This document shows positions 60,791 to 64,000 of a stretch of 64,000 nt of DNA, in pieces; the stretch's first letter is position 1, and the number at the start of each line of letters is the position of its first letter. The notes beneath the pieces are model-generated. The model did no database searches. It saw nothing but the letters and a program-made list of their open reading frames with translations, and was not told where the DNA came from. Origin of the DNA: Venturia oleaginea. Its lineage: Eukaryota; Ascomycota; Dothideomycetes; Venturiales; Venturiaceae. Made by a program: the position numbers and the translations under genes. The DNA is taken from positions 1 to 64,000 of the forward strand of contig JABMLP010000029.1 in assembly GCA_013176395.1 (NCBI GenBank). Direction: 5' to 3'.

Positions 60791-61525
60791 CAAAAACTTG
60801 TTAGTCTTGAAGAGGAGATCCTTGTTCAACGTATTCTTGTCCTAGATGATCAAGGAATCTCCCCCCGGATATCTATTGTACGAGAGATTGCAGATCTCAT
60901 CCTCGCGAACCGCGGCGCGTCTCCTCCCCAAACAGTCGGCAAGAACTGGGCTTCAAACATCGTCAACCGCCATGACTCACTTCGTACGATGTACAACCGA
61001 AAGTACGATTACCAGCGCGCGAAATGTGAGGATCCAGTCGTACAAACCCCAAGTCCAGCCCCTACAGAAGAGTCAGTGTGGGAGTCAAAAACACCTCGAA
61101 AGCTTACGGAAGTTAAGCGGCAAGCAAAGTATATTCAAGATCAACGTCGGCTTCGTACGAGTACCTCTCGTTCACCAACTCAGTCCGCCTTTCAGCAACT
61201 TCTAAAAGGCTTTGAAGTTGCCGTACACGAGCGGGCAATTTTGCAAGGCGAGAACGCAGCACTTCGGGTTGAAAATGAACGCCAAAAACAAAAGTGAGTA
61301 AAGCGTCGAACAAAGATCCAAATAGGAGGTACTTTAACCATCAGTGAGGGTCAGGATAGGGTACGCGAGCGTGGATTGGAGCAGCAAATCCAGGTTGAAG
61401 TGCAGCAAGGCGGTTCTCGTACGATACAGTTGCAGCCAAAAACCCGTGCTCCACGAACGTGTAGTTTATGTGGATCACTTGAACACACTGCTCGTACATG
61501 TTTGAAGCGATATATCTCAGCTTAG
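60791..61525 (+). pseudogene. pogo/Fot1 transposase, internally deleted derivative
   Basis: 245 codons in one frame with a single TGA at 61295-61297. N-terminal CENP-B-like DNA-binding region (LEEEILVQRILVLDD, REIADLILANRG, VGKNWASNIVNR, KYDYQRAKCEDP) is joined directly to the C-terminal tail (ESKTPRKLTEVKRQ, helical region, then a CCHC knuckle CSLCGSLEHTARTC). The whole DDE catalytic core between CEDP and the tail is missing. Such a protein would keep DNA binding without catalysis. Confidence 0.82.
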
Positions 61526-61527
61526 AC

Positions 61528-62191
61528 AGTTATTTAATTCCTAATATGTTACGATATAATACTATGTTACATCAAAGGCTTTTGTGCGGGTGGAGTGGCC
61601 AGCTAGCTCGGGTGGCCAGCTAGCTTGTGAAACACGTTATCCTATATTACTGTGATTCCTTTCGAGTTATTTACGTACCGGATTTGATAAGCCGATGTTT
61701 ATATAGCAGTATCTCTTGACAACTCTAGTATTTATACTAGGAAATTATCCTCGCCTCGTCTCGCCTGTTCGGCTTAGGGCGAAACGTCTCGACGTTGGGA
61801 TAAATCTGGATGTGGAAAGCTTGAATACTTCGGAGTTGTGTTGAACATACTTTTGATCAACTTACCAAGGAGTTAAAACCTCCAATTAATTTCTACTACC
61901 TATCTAGTAATTTCTCGCTGTCAGTGATCATCGTACTTGCTGCCTTTATTTCGTATAGTAAGGAGCAGCACTTAGAGCTAAATCAATCAAACAGCGTAGA
62001 AAAACTGATATTCCAAAGCCAATCTACGTTCGAGTTAGAAAGCATGATTGCAGAAAATCCCGCGCGAAAGTAATCGGAAACAATCGGTGTGTGAATTCCT
62101 TCTTGAAAGATTTCTACAACCAGTATCTATGATACAATATACTCATTTCCCGTACAATTCTATCCCCTCTCAGCATTCCACTCCACGAACT
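61528..62191. other. Intergenic, includes a ~19-bp direct repeat
   Basis: GGTGGCCAGCTAGCT occurs twice in tandem at about 61600-61627, possibly at the pogo derivative's right end. No gene seen; the 3' end of the cupredoxin gene lies at the right edge. Confidence 0.5.
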
Positions 62192-62952
62192 CTACACCCT
62201 CAACTTCCTCGCCGTCTTTTTCTTTCCCAACGCAGCCAAAACAGCTCCAGCACCCTTCGCCTTCTTCGCTTTTTTACCAGCAGCCTGTGCATTGGGAGCG
62301 TTGGCCAAACTACCACCAGTAACACCACCAGTAGCCGGAGTATTGGTCCCCGCATTAGCTGTACTTTTCTGGTAGGCCGCGAGAGAAGTCGAGCCATTTG
62401 AAGAGGGATTGATAGCCATAACCTGAAGAAAGAACCGCGTTAGTACATGAAGAAATGGAGGGCTTGGTGTAAATATGTACCATCCCCTGCTGGCAATGTT
62501 GAGCCTGTGCGCAGTACAACATGATTGGATTCGTGTCCTGGACGTTGACGGTGAAGGTTGGAGGGTTGGCTGGTGGTGCAGCGGCGGCGGCGGCATTCCC
62601 AGCAGCAGCCTTTTTAGCCTTCTTTGCTTTCTTTGTCTTCTTCGCTGCTGGCGCTGCCGCGGCGCTCACGGGTACAAAGTCGGAGTTGATATTTCCATCG
62701 GGCTGGCAGCCAGCTGCTGGGTCGCCAGATGTGACTGTGTGATTCTGCTAATGTTAGTGGCGGACCACGGAGGGAAAAGGGTGATCACACCTGTGAGAGG
62801 AAGACAAATTGGACCTGATCGCCTGGCTGTGCTTGGACTGAGCTGGGTGTGAAGGTGAGGCCGTTGTTCTGCCCGACGAGAACTTTCATCATGGCTGCCG
62901 AGGCGCATGTTGATTGGAGGATGGCCAAGAACGTTGCTGCTGAGAAATGCAT
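62192..62952 (-). CDS. Secreted cupredoxin-domain protein with Lys/Ala-rich insertions
   Basis: Exons 62952-62791, 62744-62481 and 62422-62192; introns 46 and 58 nt, GT-AG, phase 0; 218 residues. Signal peptide MHFSAATFLAILQSTCASA, then a cupredoxin-like fold: VLVGQNNGLTFTPSSVQAQPGDQVQFVF, NHTVTSGDP (His ligand position), CQPDG and MLYCAQAQHCQQGMV (Cys/His/Met region). Family members are extracellular, often Ser/Thr-rich and GPI-anchored. Here the linker holds a KKTKKAKKAKK-type basic Ala-rich insertion, and the C-terminus is again Lys/Ala-rich instead of a GPI hydrophobic tail, so it is probably soluble or wall-bound by charge. Copper binding is not proven. Confidence 0.85.
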
Positions 62953-63573
62953 TTTGGTGGAAGGGAGATGATGGATTAAAAATTTGAAACAGTAGTTCAG
63001 ACCTGCTGGATGGAGTGCGATGGTAGATTAAATTAGTATTATGGTGATATTATTGTAAAAGGCCGCGCAGCAGCAAGAATGGGATGAAATGGAAGAGAGT
63101 GAAGAAGATGGAAGAGTGAGCTGTGGTGATCTCATATGGCCAAGAGAAATCGAACCTGGGCGCTGGTGGAAGATATACAGATCAGTGTCCGTTCAGACCT
63201 TGAGGTCCAAACCTTTCGTGGCGTATAATGTTTGCAGACTCGATCTACGGACGGAGCATTCAGAGGCATGATCGATTGCTTCTTTCCGTTCAACATACAA
63301 ACACTGTGAACACTGTAAGAAGTATTCTGATTGTTTAATATGGACGCCAGTTTCAATACGTGTTGCGGGAAACAAAAGGAAAGAATCCCGATCCACACAG
63401 AGATCTTGTGCATTGTGAGCGAGGGAAAGATATGTCGATGACCCGGGTGCATCTGGCCAACTTGATTCAGGGACCACTGACTCTCGAAGTCAGTGGGCCT
63501 ATCATGACAGCGAGAAACAGGGCATGTTGGTAAACACTCGCCGGCCTGGGCATTTCTGCTTGGAGCATGAAGC
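62953..63573. other. Intergenic region upstream of the cupredoxin gene
   Basis: Includes the cupredoxin promoter side (62953 rightward). ORFs are short and overlapping on both strands. Nothing recognised. Confidence 0.5.
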
Positions 63574-64000
63574 TCAGGTCGAAATGGAGATCGTTCTCCA
63601 AGCAGGCCAGGCCCTATAATACCTGTCTATATCAATAAGAAGGTAGACGCCTTCACCAGTCAGCTCGATTGTTTGTTTTGAGGCGCTTTGAGCGTTGAGC
63701 GGGAGGGTTTTAGACTTGTCAAAGGTGGGAACGATTCGTGTTTGGGACGGGTCCCATGGAGTTACGTAGGATCTGGCCCAGCATCTTGCAACAGTCATCG
63801 CGCAGGTCATGTATGAGAGTCCCGCCGGTGGCCGGAAGGATTGCCTCGATGGCGCCGAGTATTCATGGAAGTAGTTATTGTTGGGGAGAGGAGGTCGTGG
63901 AATTTGAATGGAGATGTGGACCATAGTAACAGCCTCCCCTTCAGCCTCGTATCTGCCACCCACCACAACGCCCTCGAATCCCTCCTCCTCTCCCTCCTTC
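63574..64000 (-). CDS. Unidentified ORF, open at the right edge
   Basis: The minus frame stays open from the window end to the stop at 63574 (about 141 codons). It begins within an Glu/Gly-rich stretch and contains SAPSRQSFRPPAGLSYM and YVTPWDPSQTRIVP. No family recognised and no signal or membrane segment evident. It may be the 3' exon of a larger gene or chance. Confidence 0.35.
   Translation of the reverse strand, partial: KEGEEEGFEGVVVGGRYEAEGEAVTMVHISIQIPRPPLPNNNYFHEYSAPSRQSFRPPAGLSYMTCAMTVARCWARSYVTPWDPSQTRIVPTFDKSKTLPLNAQSASKQTIELTGEGVYLLIDIDRYYRAWPAWRTISIST

Noticed and set aside
63120..63170. tRNA-like GGTTCGAA-resembling sequence near AATCGAACC
   Set aside because: No matching acceptor stem or anticodon arm could be drawn around it on either strand.

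Overview
The window is a chromosome end from a filamentous ascomycete, probably Pezizomycotina. It opens with C-strand telomere repeats (CCCTAA). Its genes have short GT-AG introns of about 46-67 nt with CTAAC-type branch sites, and the gene families (fungal dynamin-like GTPase, GH47, GH71, OrsD-type C2H2 proteins, secreted cupredoxin) are typical of that group. The genus cannot be set from the sequence alone. No rRNA, tRNA or CRISPR array was recognised.

Layout. 1-96: telomere. 435-6011: complete Ty3/Gypsy chromovirus (Gypsy-1, minus strand). 6263-8553: four-exon dynamin-like GTPase. 9655-16571: tyrosine-recombinase retrotransposon (DIRS/Ngaro type) with split direct repeats and an unusual ~200-bp tandem array derived from its own RNase H region. 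16717-18090: 5'-truncated GH47 alpha-mannosidase relic. 18325-18672: RING-like fragment. 19000-19491: LINE scrap. 19506-22456: MULE with long TIRs and an apparently intact transposase. 22457-32600: old minus-strand Copia (Copia-B), cut by the MULE, by a solo LTR and by a full-length LINE (26341-32437); the LINE is itself interrupted by a solo LTR of the Gypsy-1 family. 32656-38624: mosaic of gag remnant, solo LTR, pogo/Fot1 fragment fused in frame to a 5'-truncated Copia (Copia-C), and a hAT remnant split by another solo LTR. 38735-50708: Gypsy-2, whose gag is split by a young, intact Copia (Copia-D, 44175-49868).

The last 14 kb is more host-like: two degenerate OrsD/RecQ-associated C2H2 genes (50739-54047), a GH71 alpha-1,3-glucanase (56202-58212), a kinase-like gene (59032-60264), an internally deleted pogo element (60791-61525), a secreted cupredoxin (62192-62952) and an unidentified ORF at the right edge.

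How it fits together. Target-site duplications (TSDs) give a relative order. Copia-B is older than the LINE in its leader, and the LINE is older than the Gypsy-1-family solo LTR in its ORF1. Gypsy-2 is older than Copia-D. Elements most likely to be active or recently active are Copia-D (LTRs identical by eye, one 1417-codon ORF), the MULE, LINE ORF2 and Gypsy-1 (two LTR differences, but broken pol). The most unusual points are the RNase H-derived array in the DIRS element, eight copied start-codon mini-uORFs in the Copia-D leader, the exact 11-nt self-priming geometry of Gypsy-1, and the in-frame pogo-Copia fusion.
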